Source: Cavia porcellus (lineage: Eukaryota > Chordata > Mammalia > Rodentia > Caviidae). From it: DNA of 64,000 nt. The notes under the pieces were generated by a model. It did not search any database and was not told the origin of the DNA. It saw only the letters and a program-made list of their open reading frames with translations. Position 1 is the first letter of the stretch, and every line of letters begins with the position of its first letter. A program made the translations under genes and the position numbers. The DNA is taken from NCBI RefSeq assembly GCF_034190915.1, contig NW_026947485.1, positions 32,253,519 through 32,317,518 of the forward strand, written 5' to 3'. Positions 12,131 through 23,343 of the stretch are shown piece by piece.

Positions 12131-13600
12131 TACTGTGAATCAAAAAAGAAGTATCTGTTTTTTGGACTACATTGAAGGTATTGGTGAGTGCACTTAAAGT
12201 GTCTGATCCCATAAGTAATTCTCATTTATTTTGGTTTTCATCAGGGACCAAAAGAAGAAAAAAGAAATTACTTTTAAAAAACCTTGTAAATTTTTAGGAC
12301 GTATTTTAAAAAGCATTGCTATGATGTTTATTGAACAGTTTTTCAGCATGCCTAAACCTGTTTTTAAAAAAACCTTATTTATTTGGATAGCTTTCCCTTT
12401 AAATATTTGAATGGTTAGGGGTATGTCAGAACAGTTATGCTAATGGCTTTAGGGCTATATAAAGTGGATCACAATTTTCACTTAAAATTGCATCTTTCTT
12501 TTTCTCTCTTCATTCTCTTCAGAAGTGGTAGTTTTCAAGTGATCATATTTGATATAAGAATAAAGTGAAAAAGTATCCCAACTACTTGGGATACAAAAAT
12601 AATGACTTTGCCTGTTAGAATATGATGGTAATGTAAACTAGTCCAAGAATGTCTGTTTTGAAAATTGGTAGATGCTGATGTTTGTAGGTTCATAGGGATT
12701 TCTTTGGGTTATTTATTTAAAATCAGATATTTAGACTGATAATATGCTTATAGAACAGAGTTAAATGAAATATGCTACCTTGTTTTCTATTGTATTCATA
12801 TTGTTGGAACTTTTACTATCCTGCCAGAGATGTTTGTTCTTTAATAATAAGTAACCTGTTACTTTTAAGCAGTACAGGTTTTACTTAGGTACTTTCCTTT
12901 TGGCCTCTTGAACACATTTTCTTAAAGCAGGAGTAAAAAATCATGATAGTTTAGAGACTACATAGCTACTCTTGATGCTTATCCTGCCTGTAATTAGGTT
13001 AGTTACTTTATATTTTCTGGAGAAAATTTTCTTAACAGACAATCCTATAGTTGTCAAGCTCTGAGGTCTTAACAGCAAATGAGATACCTGTCTTCACTGT
13101 TTAGACTCTGGACCTTTTGTTATACAGTGAGTATTGCTTTTCTGAAACTTCTTTGCTTATAGTTTGACATATTTACCTTTCTTTTTATTGGTATGTTTAA
13201 AACAAGTATACTTTTAAGAAGAATTTCAAAGAAAATGCAGTTTATTCCTATGAACAATGTTTAGGGCTCTGCTAGTTGTAGTGATTATGATTACTGGTAG
13301 CTAGAATTCTGTCTTTCTTTAATTGTACTACTTAACTCGTAGAAGTCAGGCCAGCTACAAAATCGATTTATGCATCCTTGTAGATACTTAGTGTTGAGTA
13401 TAGATCTAAATAGATGGGAAAGTTAGATAGACTATAATATATAATGTCTGTCTCAAAATCAATCTTAAGAGATCTATATGAAAGAAATATTAGTGATATA
13501 TCATGAATATTATCAAGGAGTATAATAGGTATAGAAGGTCATTTTTAATCTTGAGTTCTTTTAAAAGGTTTTACTGAAACAGAAAGACTTGATCTGGGTT
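12131..13600. other. AT-rich intronic sequence, repeat-poor
   Basis: No gene, RNA or clear repeat found. Confidence 0.5.
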
Positions 13601-13616
13601 TGAAAGAATGGGTGTA

Positions 13617-13727
13617 GGGGCTGGGGGTTTAGCTCAGCGGCATAAGTGCCTGCCTTGAAAGCAGGCAGTCGTGAGTTCCATCCTCAGTACTGATAAAAAG
13701 GAAAAAGACAAAAAAAAAAAAAAAAAA
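13617..13727 (+). mobile_element. ID-like SINE, TGA-anticodon variant
   Basis: Full-length plus-strand element: GGGGCTGGGGGTTTAGCTCA, GCCTGCCTTGAAAGCAGGCAG, CGTGAGTTCCATCCTCAGTACTGATAAAAAGG, long poly(A). Flanked by an 11 bp target duplication (aaagaatgggt at 13603-13613 and 13728-13737). It carries CTTGAAAGC where most copies have CTTGCAAGC. Confidence 0.93.
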
Positions 13728-13794
13728 AAGAATGGGTATAAAGTTTTAATAAGAGAAAAACAAAGTGCTTTGATTTAATCAAGTGTACAGGTGT

Positions 13795-13880
13795 GGCCAG
13801 GGATGGCACAGGTGTGGCACAGCACCTCCCTGGCATACATGAGGCCTTGAGTTTGATTCCTGATCAGGAAAGGAAAAAAG
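13795..13880 (+). mobile_element. ID-like SINE, diverged
   Basis: GGCCAGGGATGGCACAGGTG, CTCCCTGGCATACATGAGGCC, TTGAGTTTGATTCCTGATC: an old ID-like copy. Confidence 0.6.
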
Positions 13881-15220
13881 TGTACTGGTGTAAAGGGCAT
13901 GTTCTCTTGGAAAAAAGGATTCAGTGGCTACACGAAGTGATGCTGGAAGGAAGTAAGAAGGAAGAATGCCGTGCATGTGTTTATGGTACTAAATGCATGT
14001 ATGTGTGATGTAAAAAAAGGACTAAGCCAGAATGCTATGGCAGAATGGTTGGGAGCTGAGTTTTATTACCTGTTACTTCCTTCCACTGAGACCTATAGTC
14101 TCTTTAAGTAAGCATTCTAACCAAGAGAGTTTGTATGTAGGTTCCTTTTACTTGCTATTCTTTAGTTACATTATTGAAGATAGGAATTTGCCACTATCAT
14201 ACCAGAGGAGTTCTGCATGACTTGATGTAGCAAATGGAAGATACCCATTGCAAAAATCTAAATATAGCTGTCTTTAACTTGTCCTATTGTTTGCCATATT
14301 CAGTTCATATATACTTATGGAAGCTTTAAACTTGTTGATTTATTTACTGCTAGAAAATTTTAGTCTTACTAAATTATCTGACACCAAGTAGAATAGAGTA
14401 AGTTCTGTTGCAGGAACAGTGTAAAGAGCAGTGCAGATTAGGGGAATGTTGGTTTTACCGACTCTGAATAGAGGACATTATTGAGTACAGGACATTATTA
14501 ACCAGTGGGAAATAAGAGGCTGATGACCTCTGGGGTGGGGGCAGAACATTTGGACTGTTATAAAAGATTAGAGTTAAAGAGTCCAAATCCTTAGCAATCA
14601 GTTCTATCTCCACAGCAGCCAGCATAGTACCATACTTGATTATGTTTCTTTTCTTTCTCTCTGGACTCTGGTAGTGTTCAGAGGATGGCTGTTTTAGTAG
14701 ACTCTTTCTGGTATTTTATTTTGTTTATAACTTTTAGAAATTCTTACAACTAAATGGCATTTAGATAATGTTTGTGGTGATAGAATAATGACTTATATGT
14801 AAATCTTATAAGTAAGACCTCGTACTTTTTTTTTTCTCTGTAATTCGCCAACAGCTTCTGATTCTGGAAGCAATTTTTCTATCAATGAAAAAAATTACTT
14901 CTGTTTTTCCTGTTTATAGATATATTCACCAGCACAGGTATAGGTTCAGTGTCTTTTTGCTTGTGTTTGGTTTCTAGGAGAAAACAATGTATAAACACTG
15001 AGGAAAAGTAGGGTTGGGTCACTAGAAATAAAAGAATCTTTTTGCCTTAGTCATCACCAGTGGAAAAAAGTATTTGGTATTTACATGCACCAGTGCTCCA
15101 TAGAATTACTTTGATATAGCGCATGTGGATCATCATCATGGGAAGTTGTTTTTTTAATCTGCAGGACTCTTGAATTTTGTTGTTAAAGAATGCCTTGAAT
15201 ATTGAAGGAAATTTCAATAA
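13881..15220. other. AT-rich intronic sequence
   Basis: No recognisable gene or repeat; a T-rich tract lies at 14826. Confidence 0.5.
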
Positions 15221-15221
15221 A

Positions 15222-15415
15222 GAAAAGCCACTGTTTATTGAATATATACTACATTTCATGCACATTCTATACATTATAGTCTTTAGTCTTCATTGGATTG
15301 CCAGTGTGTAAGTAGTATTACCAGTGTTTTACATGGAAGCAGTCAGGCCTGAAAGATTGTAATGCTTTAGCTTAAATAGAAAGAGAATTTGTGCCCAGGT
15401 CTTTTGGGATTCAAA
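15222..15415 (+). mobile_element. L2/MIR-class fragment
   Basis: CACTGTTTATTGAATATATACTACATTTCATGCAC, then CAGTGTTTTACATGGAAGCAGTCAGGCCTGAAAG, follow the mammal-wide L2/MIR 3' end order (size of table, tissue depletion, cutoff and 'acagatgagg' block). Confidence 0.5.
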
Positions 15416-16640
15416 AATCCTTATCTTTACTAGATGACTGACTAAAGAAAGAGATAGATATGTAAGTAAATAATCCACATGATGTGATGCAGTGCAGTAT
15501 TAGAAGTATTGTCAAAGTATGGAAGAAACACAAAGGGAGGGAATGGTTTCCTTTGGCATGGAACATTTAGAGAAAGATTCTGGAGTAAGATGCCAGTTTT
15601 GGTGACAGTCTAAGGGTTTTTTAGGATACAAGAGAAGGAGTGGCAGCATTCTTGTTACGACGGTCTTAAGGGTTTTTTAGGGTAGACAAAAAGGAGTGAT
15701 GACATAGGAGCACAAAGGGATTATGTGTATGTGTTGTGGCATAGTTATATACTTACTTGTGGGTTGGCTCTTCTTAAATTTTTTGTTTTGATTTATCTCT
15801 TAGTTGGGTCCTGAGTCTGAATATCTTGAGTTGTGTTTCTTTTCCTTAGAGTTTGGAGTGCTGCACCCCTGCCCAATGTGTCCCAAGTAATTATTCAGTG
15901 AAGAATTCCTAGGTCTCCCTACTCCCCTCTTTCCCTATACTGTGCTGTTCAAACCCAGACCACTAGATTTATTGCACAGTTATCTAAGGATTTCCTTTCA
16001 CCATATTCCTATGAGGCATCTATTTGCTCACTTACAAAATAAGTTTTTCTTCAGAATTTTAATGTTACTTGTCTTCTAGCGTCAAGGTTGTGTGAGTTCT
16101 GTTGTAACTGATTTCTAGTTACACAATGATACATAATTTAGTTATCCTTCCTCTTTTTCATTGTAAAATATTAGTGCTTAAAAGGATGTCTAGGAGTCAG
16201 TTAATTCATTGAAAGTACTTTAATAAATTCCTGATAAATAGTAAATGTTTATTTTTATAATTTGGCAGCATTAATACCTTATATTAATATTCCAGCTTGC
16301 TACATGATTTATTAATTTTCAAGAACTTTCTTGTTCTCTGGTACTATTTTATAGTCTGTTCTTGTTTAATGGATGTGCTATCATCTTCAGTTGTTGTAAT
16401 AATTGAGGAAATCTGCAGTAGGATTTTAACATACAAGATGGAAACCAAAACAAATAGAAACAAAATCAACTTTTTAAAGAACTCCAAATGAATAGAAATC
16501 TTACAATTATAATATTTGGGTGGGCGGAAGGCACTGTTAAAGTTTCCTTTTGTTTCTTTAATGCATTTATAGCTCTATTTTGTGTGAATGTTTAAATTTT
16601 TAAAAATATTACAAAAAGATGTTGTTAATCTCTTACTCAC
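15416..16640. other. AT-rich intronic sequence
   Basis: No gene recognised. It contains an imperfect tandem duplication of about 58 bp at 15607-15705 (phrase aagggttttttagg twice). Confidence 0.5.
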
Positions 16641-17036
16641 CTGCTTCACACTCACTTGGCACTTTATTGGACAGCACTGAAGTCCTCTTTTGTGAGGGTC
16701 TTTATGAAAAATACAATGAATGCTGCTGCCAAGTACCACCTGATGGAAGAGCAGACTGGTAAAATCATTGCAGTGTGTCTTCATTCACCTTACCCACTGA
16801 TCTGGCACCATGGGATTTCTGGCTTTTCCCCAAAATTAAAATAACCACCATAAATCTTCTGAATTGCCTCTAGACACCGAGGCAGCCAGTATAGTGCAAC
16901 TAAAGACATTTGGGAAAGAAGACTTCAGAACTGCTTCAGACTGGCAAGAATGATGGAATATGTGTTTGAAGTAGAGTCTTTTCAAGGGCAGTTAATGGCA
17001 ATATGTCTTTTACTGTAATAACTTCTTTTAAAACTT
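16640..17036 (+). pseudogene. Mariner transposase fossil (MARNA-like)
   Basis: The DNA spells a decayed C-terminal part of a mariner transposase. The block at 16788-16840 translates, with damage, to HSPYPLIWHHGISGFSPKLK, against the family motif PYSPDLAP-CDFWLFPKLK containing the third catalytic Asp. The Asp-Leu-Ala-Pro core is broken here. Sequence continues through GAGGCAGCCAGTATAGTGCA and TGATGGAATATGTGTTTGAAG to a typical mariner 3' end (GGCAATATGTCTTTTACTGTAATAA). It is non-functional, and the oldest layer of this intron together with MIR and L2. Confidence 0.75.
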
Positions 17037-17045
17037 TAAACGTTA

Positions 17046-17130
17046 GACCGGGGATTTGGCTTAATGGCACAAGCACCTGCATGGCATGTGAAGGGTCGTG
17101 AGTTTCGATCTCTAGTACCAAAAATAAAAT
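17046..17130 (+). mobile_element. ID-like SINE
   Basis: GACCGGGGATTTGGCTTAATGGCACAAGCACCTGC, GTCGTGAGTTTCGATCTCTAGTACC, A-rich tail. It sits directly behind the mariner fossil. Confidence 0.85.
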
Positions 17131-17320
17131 AAAATTTTAAATGTTTTTTTGACCAAACCTCATATTTCTTTGTTTTGCCATTTCTGTTGTGTGTTGGGGC
17201 TTTTTCCAAATGTTCTTATAATTAGGTTCTTAGTATTTGGTAGAAATGTGTGTGTGTGTACACGTGTGTACCATGTTTTCTGTTTGCCATATCAGGGAGT
17301 ATGTGATGTGAGTTTAACCT

Positions 17321-17345
17321 TTTTTTTTTTTTTTTTTTTTTTTTT
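17321..17345. repeat. Poly(T) tract
   Basis: A run of 25 T followed by GGTGAGACTAA; possibly the tail of a lost minus-strand SINE. Confidence 0.7.
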
Positions 17346-17679
17346 GGTGAGACTAAGTTTGAACATTTAAGGTGATACAAGCCAGTTTTTCCATTGCAAA
17401 AGTACTTTTTTCTCTTTGTTAACAAAGTGATGTTAGGTTGATGTTTTTAAAATGTAGATACTATTTTTAGAATGTAATTATTTTAGAATAATTATAGGTA
17501 CTATTTGTATTCTTTAAAAACTATAACATACTATGTATTTCATTTAGTTTGATTCTCTAATTTGCCCAAAGAACTCCTTTCAAGCTGGCTTCTGTTGCCT
17601 TTTTATATGTCCATATTAGGTTTTTTGTTTGTTTGTTTTATTCTTGTTCCGTTTTTGTTTTTTTGCAGTTCTTTCTTTC

Positions 17680-18545
17680 TTTATTGACATATGTTAGAAA
17701 GGTATAATATATAATTGTTACATATCTCCTCAAGCACTTTTTACTTTATAAAGATTTTCCTCATTTTTTTTTTTTTTACAACTCCATACAACCATGGTAT
17801 AGATGCACCATGGTTAACCAAGTCTCTGTATGTTGTTTGGTCACTTAAATTGTTTACAATATTGTGCAATTTGACACAATGCCCTGGTAAATTACTGTGC
17901 ATGTTTTTGGTGTTTGGTTTTTTCGTTTTGTTATGTTTTGTTTTATTGTATTGTTGAAGATCGTAACTTTAGGGTAGGTCTTAAAATTGGTTCAAAAGCA
18001 AAGTACTTGTGGAGTTTAGTTAGATAATGGCAAATTACCCTTCCATAGAGAATGTAGAATACCTACATGTATTATTTTAAAATGTCCATATTTACTCACC
18101 AGCTTTTGAGTTTTTGGCTATCTGGGATGAGAAATGGTAGCTCATGTAGACAAAAGTAAAGCCTGGGAATAGAAAACTGTCCTTATACAAAGAACCACTG
18201 GGATTTCTGTTTAACACAGTGAATTAAGCAAAAAAAAAATTTTTTTTCTTTCTTTCCCTTTAAACTTGCTAAAATAAGAATAAAGAAGTACACTAAACTT
18301 GAGAGGAAAGTGTTTCTTTGAGTGCTGTGCAGGTAGATCTTGTGCATATTTTTTTTTTTCTTGGTGAAATGTCTGTTTAGAACTTCTGTCCATTTTTTAA
18401 TGTTATTTGGCTTACTTTGATTAGTTACAAGAGCTCGTTAAATACAGTGTTCATTGGGGCTTAATGTGTTTTACAGATATTTTATCATTTGTCTTTGGAA
18501 TTTGCTTCTTATATTTTACCATTGTAAATGTGTTTCTGTTGCATG
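17680..18545 (-). mobile_element. Old L1 3'UTR fragment
   Basis: Reverse-complement L1 phrases in order: ACCATGGTATAGATGCACCATGG, AATTGTTTACAATATTGTG, GGCAAATTACCCTTCCATAGAG, CTTGGTGAAATGTCTGTTTAGAA and CAAGAGCTCGTTAAATACAG. Divergence is high (L1M-type age). Confidence 0.6.
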
Positions 18546-19450
18546 ATAGTTAAGAGAAAGGCCCTAAAAAGTTGCCTGGAAACTTTATGTGCAAGTCTAG
18601 GGCTTATCAGTAGGCATAATCCTTCATGTTTTATCCTGTTGAACTTTTGATTTAAGAGTACTCCGTTCCTAATGGGTAGAGGTAGAGGCTGTAGAGAGGG
18701 CCTTTTCCAGTATGCAGATCTTTATTTCTGTTTTCTTCCCTGCCTACTGTTTTGCCTCATTTCTTCAATCTGAAACTCCTTTGGTTCAGTAAATAGTAAA
18801 TCTCTTGTTTTATTTAGGCAATAGGGTATATTTATGATAGTAGATTGACTGTATGTTCTGGATTGAGAACCTGGAGATCTGTTTATAGTCCTTCAATTAA
18901 TCCACTTTTACCTTACCACAACTGTCTTAAGTTGTGGAGCTGTATATTCCTGTGGCCTTTGAGAATTATGTAATGAGGATCACTTTTTTTAAAAACAATT
19001 CTTAGGATATCGCTCCTCAAGCTTACTAATTCCTTCATGTGTTTTCTTTTGTTGCTGATGTCTCTGGTTCTTTATCTTATCTTTAAAAATTTTATTCTCA
19101 TTTTAGTAGGTTTGGGAGCGGAAAGGAGCACATATGAATTAGAAATCCAAGATGGTACTGTGTAAATACTGTTCTTTCTCCATAGCTACTATTCTGTGGG
19201 TGAGTCAGTGGCTCTCAAAGAAGCTTTTTAGGTTTAGTCTTCCTTAGTGCTCAGATGGTCCCTGTCAGTAGCTGTAAATGGGTATCTCTCTCCTTTTTAG
19301 TGCTGCTTGTCCTCAGTAAAGCAAGGTTTTTTTTTTTTTTTTTTTTTATTACAAGAAAAGATCTGTTATTCTTAAAATCTAATTACTTCTTTGTGGATCT
19401 GTCTTTTTCTGGTTGATCAGATTTCATTATGTTTGATATAGTCTGTGTTT
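18546..19450. other. AT-rich intronic sequence
   Basis: No gene or clear repeat; poly(T) at 19327-19347. Confidence 0.5.
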
Positions 19451-19455
19451 TATGA

Positions 19456-19458
<3 letters not shown>

Positions 19459-19492
<34 letters not shown>
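19459..19492. repeat. (GT)n microsatellite
   Basis: About 17 uninterrupted GT units; likely length-polymorphic. Confidence 0.95.
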
Positions 19493-19494
<2 letters not shown>

Positions 19495-19519
19495 TTCAGT
19501 TTAGGTGAATCTTACTGTG

Positions 19520-19700
19520 TTAATGAGCTTTTCATCAGTGTGATCAAAATTCCAGACATTCCCACTTTAAAAGTTTATTTGGTTTATGGTTTCAGGGAAT
19601 TCAGTAGATTGTTGAACTGGCCCCATGGCAGAAAAATGATGACAGGTGGACATAGCAGAGCAAAGCTGCTTAGGGGGGTTGAAGTTGACTGCAAAACTTG
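19520..19700 (-). mobile_element. LTR fragment, probably MaLR-related
   Basis: TAAAAGTTTATTTGGTTTATGGTTTCAGGG and the downstream CATAGCAGAGCAAAGCTGCT are typical of reversed MaLR-class LTR 3' halves. The piece is short and the class is uncertain. Confidence 0.4.
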
Positions 19701-19759
19701 CCTTGATTAGGAGCTATTTTCTGTTTGCATTTTGACTTTAGTAGCATGTTGTGACAGAA

Positions 19760-20285
19760 AGACTACTACATTAGTCATATTTTTGTTTTTATAACGAAAT
19801 TCACAATACGGGTAACTTTATAAAGAAAAGCTCACAGTTCATCAAAACTGACAGTTCTGGAGGTTCACGAGCATGACACTAGCATCAATCTGGCTGTGGC
19901 CTGGTTAGTAGCACTACAGTGACAGGAGCATGTGTAGAGTCAAAAGATCAGATTCCCAGACAGGAAGCCAGAGAAGAGATCAGGCTCAGAATTTTTTTTT
20001 AGATAATTTTTAAAATTATTACTTTTTTTTTTTATCGGTACCGGGGATCAAACTCACGACAGCCTTGCAAGGCAGGTGTTCAGATTCAGAATTTTATAGC
20101 TTGCTCTCTTAAAAACTAGAGTCCCATGAGAGATACTTTATCCCTTTAGCTGACCCCCCCCCCCATCTCCCATAGTCCCCACCTCTTAAAGGTCATACCA
20201 GCTCACCTCTACTAGATTGGAGATGAAGCTTCCCACTCATAACTCTAGGAGAACAAACAGAAACCATATCCAAACCATAGTAACC
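19760..20285 (-). mobile_element. MaLR LTR (MLT1-like), split by an ID SINE
   Basis: Reverse of an MLT1-type LTR: CATTAGTCATATTTTTG, GGGTAACTTTATAAAGAAAAGC, TGACAGTTCTGGAGGTTCACGAGCATG, then GTCCCATGAGAGATACTTTATCCC, CCCCACCTCTTAAAGGTCATACC and CCAAACCATAGTAA. This is an endogenous LTR remnant with no coding content. Confidence 0.7.
20025..20085 (-). mobile_element. ID-like SINE, 5'-truncated, inside the MaLR LTR
   Basis: T-rich tract, TTTATCGGTACCGGGGATCA, AACTCACGACAGCC and TTGCAAGGCAGGTGTTCAG. The A-box half is missing. The flanking phrase CAGGCTCAGAATTTT / CAGATTCAGAATTTT is duplicated on both sides, consistent with a target duplication. Confidence 0.85.
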
Positions 20286-20809
20286 AGAATTGTAAACACC
20301 AGGAGTCTTAAATTATAGACCTGTTTTTGTTGTTCTGATGGCTTCCACTTCACAAGGCAAATTTTTAAATATTGATTAGGTAGAATGCTTTCTAAGAACT
20401 GTGTAGCTATAAAACTTTAAACTTACAGTCTATCATACCAGGTTGAGAAAGGTGATTTTCACAAGAACGGTAATAGCTAGTATTACATAGAATTATATGT
20501 ATTGGTAAATGTAAAAAATTACAAAAAAGAATGACTGAGCTGTACATTAGGAAGAGATACAGGAGTTTTGTATTGGAGTTTGCCTTTCTTATTCAGACTT
20601 GTTTTGATGATGGGATGATCTTCATAAAGTGATTTAAGTCCAAAATTTAGTAACATTTCTTTCCCATTTGAATTGCACATTAAGTACTATAATTCATTAC
20701 TGTAAGTGTCATTAGGAAGTTCAGAAAGCTTTTGGCCTTCCATGCTTTTTAAAACTCATAATCGGATATTCTGAAGAGTTAAATAACCTGGGTTTCTTTT
20801 ACTTTTTAG

Positions 20810-20905
20810 GATTTAAGTGCCCTGTATGCTCAAAATTTGTACCCTCAGATGAAATGGATTTGCATCTTGTAATGTGTTTAACAAAGCCAAGAATAACCTA
20901 TAATG
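20810..20905 (+). CDS. ZNRF2: ZNRF2 coding exon, zinc-finger segment (probably exon 2)
   Basis: This 96 bp internal exon of ZNRF2 encodes a zinc/RING-finger E3 ubiquitin ligase that acts on endosomal, lysosomal and plasma membranes. Seen: a TTTTTAG acceptor, then GA completing a split Gly codon, then FKCPVCSKFV, DEMDLHLVMC and TKPRITYN, ending on the G of a split Glu codon before GTAAGT. The Cys-x2-Cys (CPVC) and His-x3-Cys (HLVMC) pairs are the zinc ligands of the non-RING finger that gives ZNRF proteins their name. The DLHLVMCLTKPRITYN wording fits ZNRF2 rather than its paralogue ZNRF1. The exon starts in phase 1 and ends in phase 1, and joins in frame to the exon at 62956. One residue differs from my memory of the human protein (Pro where I expect Ser after KFV); this needs an alignment. 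Confidence 0.95.
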
Positions 20906-20992
20906 GTAAGTCCAACTCTTTAAAATAGTACTTAGAATTACCTTACAGTTTGTAAATTTTCATAATTTAAATGCTTCCTAATCTGTTAAGCA

Positions 20993-21490
20993 ATCATTCT
21001 CAAACTCTGGTCTCTGCATCTTTTTAAAAAAACTTTTTATAAATTATTGAAAAGTTCAAAGAGTTTTTGTTTATTAGATTTTATCATCAATTTTTAGGAG
21101 GAATTAAAAATTTTACTTAACAATTTAAACATAATAGATGTCATATTGACACAATTTTTAAGTGAAAAATAGGGTTTCTTTGTAAGACCAAAAATATTTA
21201 ACGACATTGACTTAATGGCATTGTCATATTTTTCAAACTTTTAATTATCTGGTTCAGTGACAGTGCCCCCCATCTTTTCTGCATTCAGCTTGTTGTGAGA
21301 TGGCATGTCACATATGCCCTGGGAAACCCTACTCTTACAGGCATAAGATTGAAATGGAAATGGCAAATGAGGGTTGGTATGATTACAGATTTTTTTTAGC
21401 CTTGTTAAATTATAAGACTCTCAAAGACTTCCTCACTGCATTTTCCAGGAAATTCTTTGGACCATATTTTGAGAATTGCTACACTGAAAT
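20993..21490 (+). mobile_element. MER1B-like hAT-Charlie element
   Basis: Left end CATTCTCAAACTCTGGTCTCTGC, then AAATTATTGAAAAGTTCAAAGAG, internal TCTGCATTCAGCTTGTTGTGAGATG, right end TTCTTTGGACCATATTTTGAGAATTGCTACACTG. Ends are inverted repeats. It begins about 90 bp after the ZNRF2 splice donor. Confidence 0.8.
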
Positions 21491-22200
21491 AAAATATTCT
21501 ATATCAGGCCTACAAAAGTATTGTTTGTGATGACTCATTTTCAAAAGTCAGGATGCATGGTTGAAATCATAACTTTTTCTTCTGCTTAAGAGTGTATAAT
21601 AATGAAAGATGAATACTTAGGCATTAAGAACAAAAGTTTATTTCATAAATACAGTAAATAGAAGGCTGATGGAGAAAAAGAAAGATGTGAAAGACCAAAA
21701 TTCCATCTGAGCTATCATGTGTGTGTCTGCTGTCTCTCCACAGACAAAATACAAATTTTATTCTGTGAACTGTGAGGCTGTCTCTGCCAGTTTGATTAGG
21801 TCTAGTGCTTTGGGCTCTGCTGTTTTTCCTGACAAACATTTCTAGATATTTAAGATTACAATATTTTCACTGTACCCTTGGCACAGTTTGGAGTAAAATT
21901 GGGGGAAAAAATCAAACAGTTCTCTCCTGACAAATAAATAGAATAAAATAAAGTAAGAGTGAAAAAGTTTGTTTCTCTAAAAATTTATAATTAGGAATGG
22001 GAATTGAAAGGACATCAAGGTGTGATATATATCAATTTCTACAATGAGTGTATTTATTATACATCAAAAAATATACTAATAAAAAACAACAAAACAAAAT
22101 TTAAGAGAAATTACAGATTTCTTTCTGTTAAATTTGGTTTGATATAAGTTGAGTAAAAAGTACCAGTAAATAGTGGGGCCAATTAAAAGATTGAATTAAA
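21491..22200. other. AT-rich intronic sequence
   Basis: No gene or clear repeat recognised. Confidence 0.5.
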
Positions 22201-22204
22201 AAAA

Positions 22205-22320
22205 ATCATTTGAGCATCTGTTAAATGTATTAGGTACTGTATTAGGATGTGATGGTATAATTATGAAAGATACATGATAGAGCTTATGGTCACTAATAGT
22301 CACTGATTTCTCTGAGCTAA
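22205..22320 (+). mobile_element. L2 3'-end fragment
   Basis: TTTGAGCATCTGTTAAATGTATTAGGTACTGTATTAGG, then GATACATGATAGAGCTTATGGTC, follow the L2 tail order (gagcatctactatgtgccagg ... gagcttacagtc). Confidence 0.65.
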
Positions 22321-23244
22321 GATTTGTTAAATAATGGTATTATATGAAAAATGTGGTAGCACTTTATTAATCAGAGACTTCTTAAGTAACAACAATGGTG
22401 GCAGGAGCATTTATTTTGGAGTCTTTTGCAAACTGATTTAGGCAGCCCCCCCCCATAGCTTTAGCAATTATTTTGAATAGTAAATGTACCCGTTTGTTGT
22501 ATATTCACCTTTTTGTCTTATGAAATTAAATTGTCTATTTTCTGTAATGTAGTTGAAATTTAGTTACTTACATTCTCATTCAGGCTCAAAATTGAGGTGT
22601 TTGGGCTTGTATTCCATACTTGCTCCACTAACTTCTCACTATACTCCATAGCTATGTCTGCTGTAGGTGTCCTTAAAGTAAACAGCCCTAAATCTTAATC
22701 CTTGAAAATGAAATAATATATTCACACAGTCTTAGTATTCTATAAATTTCCTTTGTGTAGAGTAGATCTAGTGTACAGTCTTCTAGAATGCAGTTTTGAT
22801 ACAAAGATTTTAATTTCATGCTAGGTTTTCAAACTGTGTCTACTAGAATACTTGTTTGGTGTCTAAAAAAATAGCTTTTGAAGTTTTAAAACTAGTACTT
22901 AAGCAGTGGCCAGATACTAAGTAATGAAAAAAGGAGTTTAAATGGATTGATTTCTAAGCTTCAGAAAGGTGGCAGATTAGTTTCGTGTCTACCTCTTAGA
23001 GAACATAGGAATTCTAAAACACTCTTGTTTTAAGGGCAGAGCCCTCATGGTGCCTCATCATATTGGTGATGAATCTGTATGAAAACTTGACCTTTGCCTA
23101 AGCAAAGATGAGATGAGTAAGGTAATCTCTCAAGCTCATTTTTTTTAGTCACCTATACTTGTTTGTTTCCTAAATTCTGATTGCCAGTCAAATAAATGAA
23201 ACCTCAAAATTGTGTAAATGCTCAAATAAGAAATTTGTATCTTA
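22321..23244. other. AT-rich intronic sequence
   Basis: No gene or clear repeat; C run at 22447. Confidence 0.5.
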
Positions 23245-23259
23245 CTAACTTACAGCTTT

Positions 23260-23343
23260 GGGGAGGTACGTATGGGGGATTGAACTCAAGACCTCACGTT
23301 TGCCAAGCAGGTGCTTGTGCCACTGAGCTAAATCCCCCGGCCC
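23260..23343 (-). mobile_element. ID-like SINE
   Basis: GGGGAGGTACGTATGGGGGATTGAACTCAAGACC, then GCCACTGAGCTAAATCCCCCGGCCCC. Perfect 15 bp target duplication (ctaacttacagcttt at 23245-23259 and 23344-23358). Confidence 0.92.

Larger units (their letters stand above)
1..20809 (+). other. ZNRF2: ZNRF2 intron (partial, upstream of the GFKCPVC exon)
   Basis: This is the 3' part of the intron before the first recognised ZNRF2 exon. It ends with a pyrimidine-rich tract and a TAG acceptor at 20807-20809. By comparison with the known mammalian ZNRF2 gene this should be intron 1, because the missing upstream part of the protein (N-myristoylated, low-complexity N-terminus) is encoded by a large GC-rich first exon. 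No exon 1 is in the window. The interval is AT-rich and holds only transposon remnants, listed separately, and unique intronic sequence. Confidence 0.85.

Noticed and set aside
13617..13727. A functional tRNA gene in this and other ID-like copies
   Set aside because: The acceptor stem is not closed, A-rich tails and target duplications follow, and there are about thirty dispersed copies. These are SINEs.
16656..16844. 62-codon plus-strand open frame as a host gene
   Set aside because: Its sequence is the decayed mariner transposase end.
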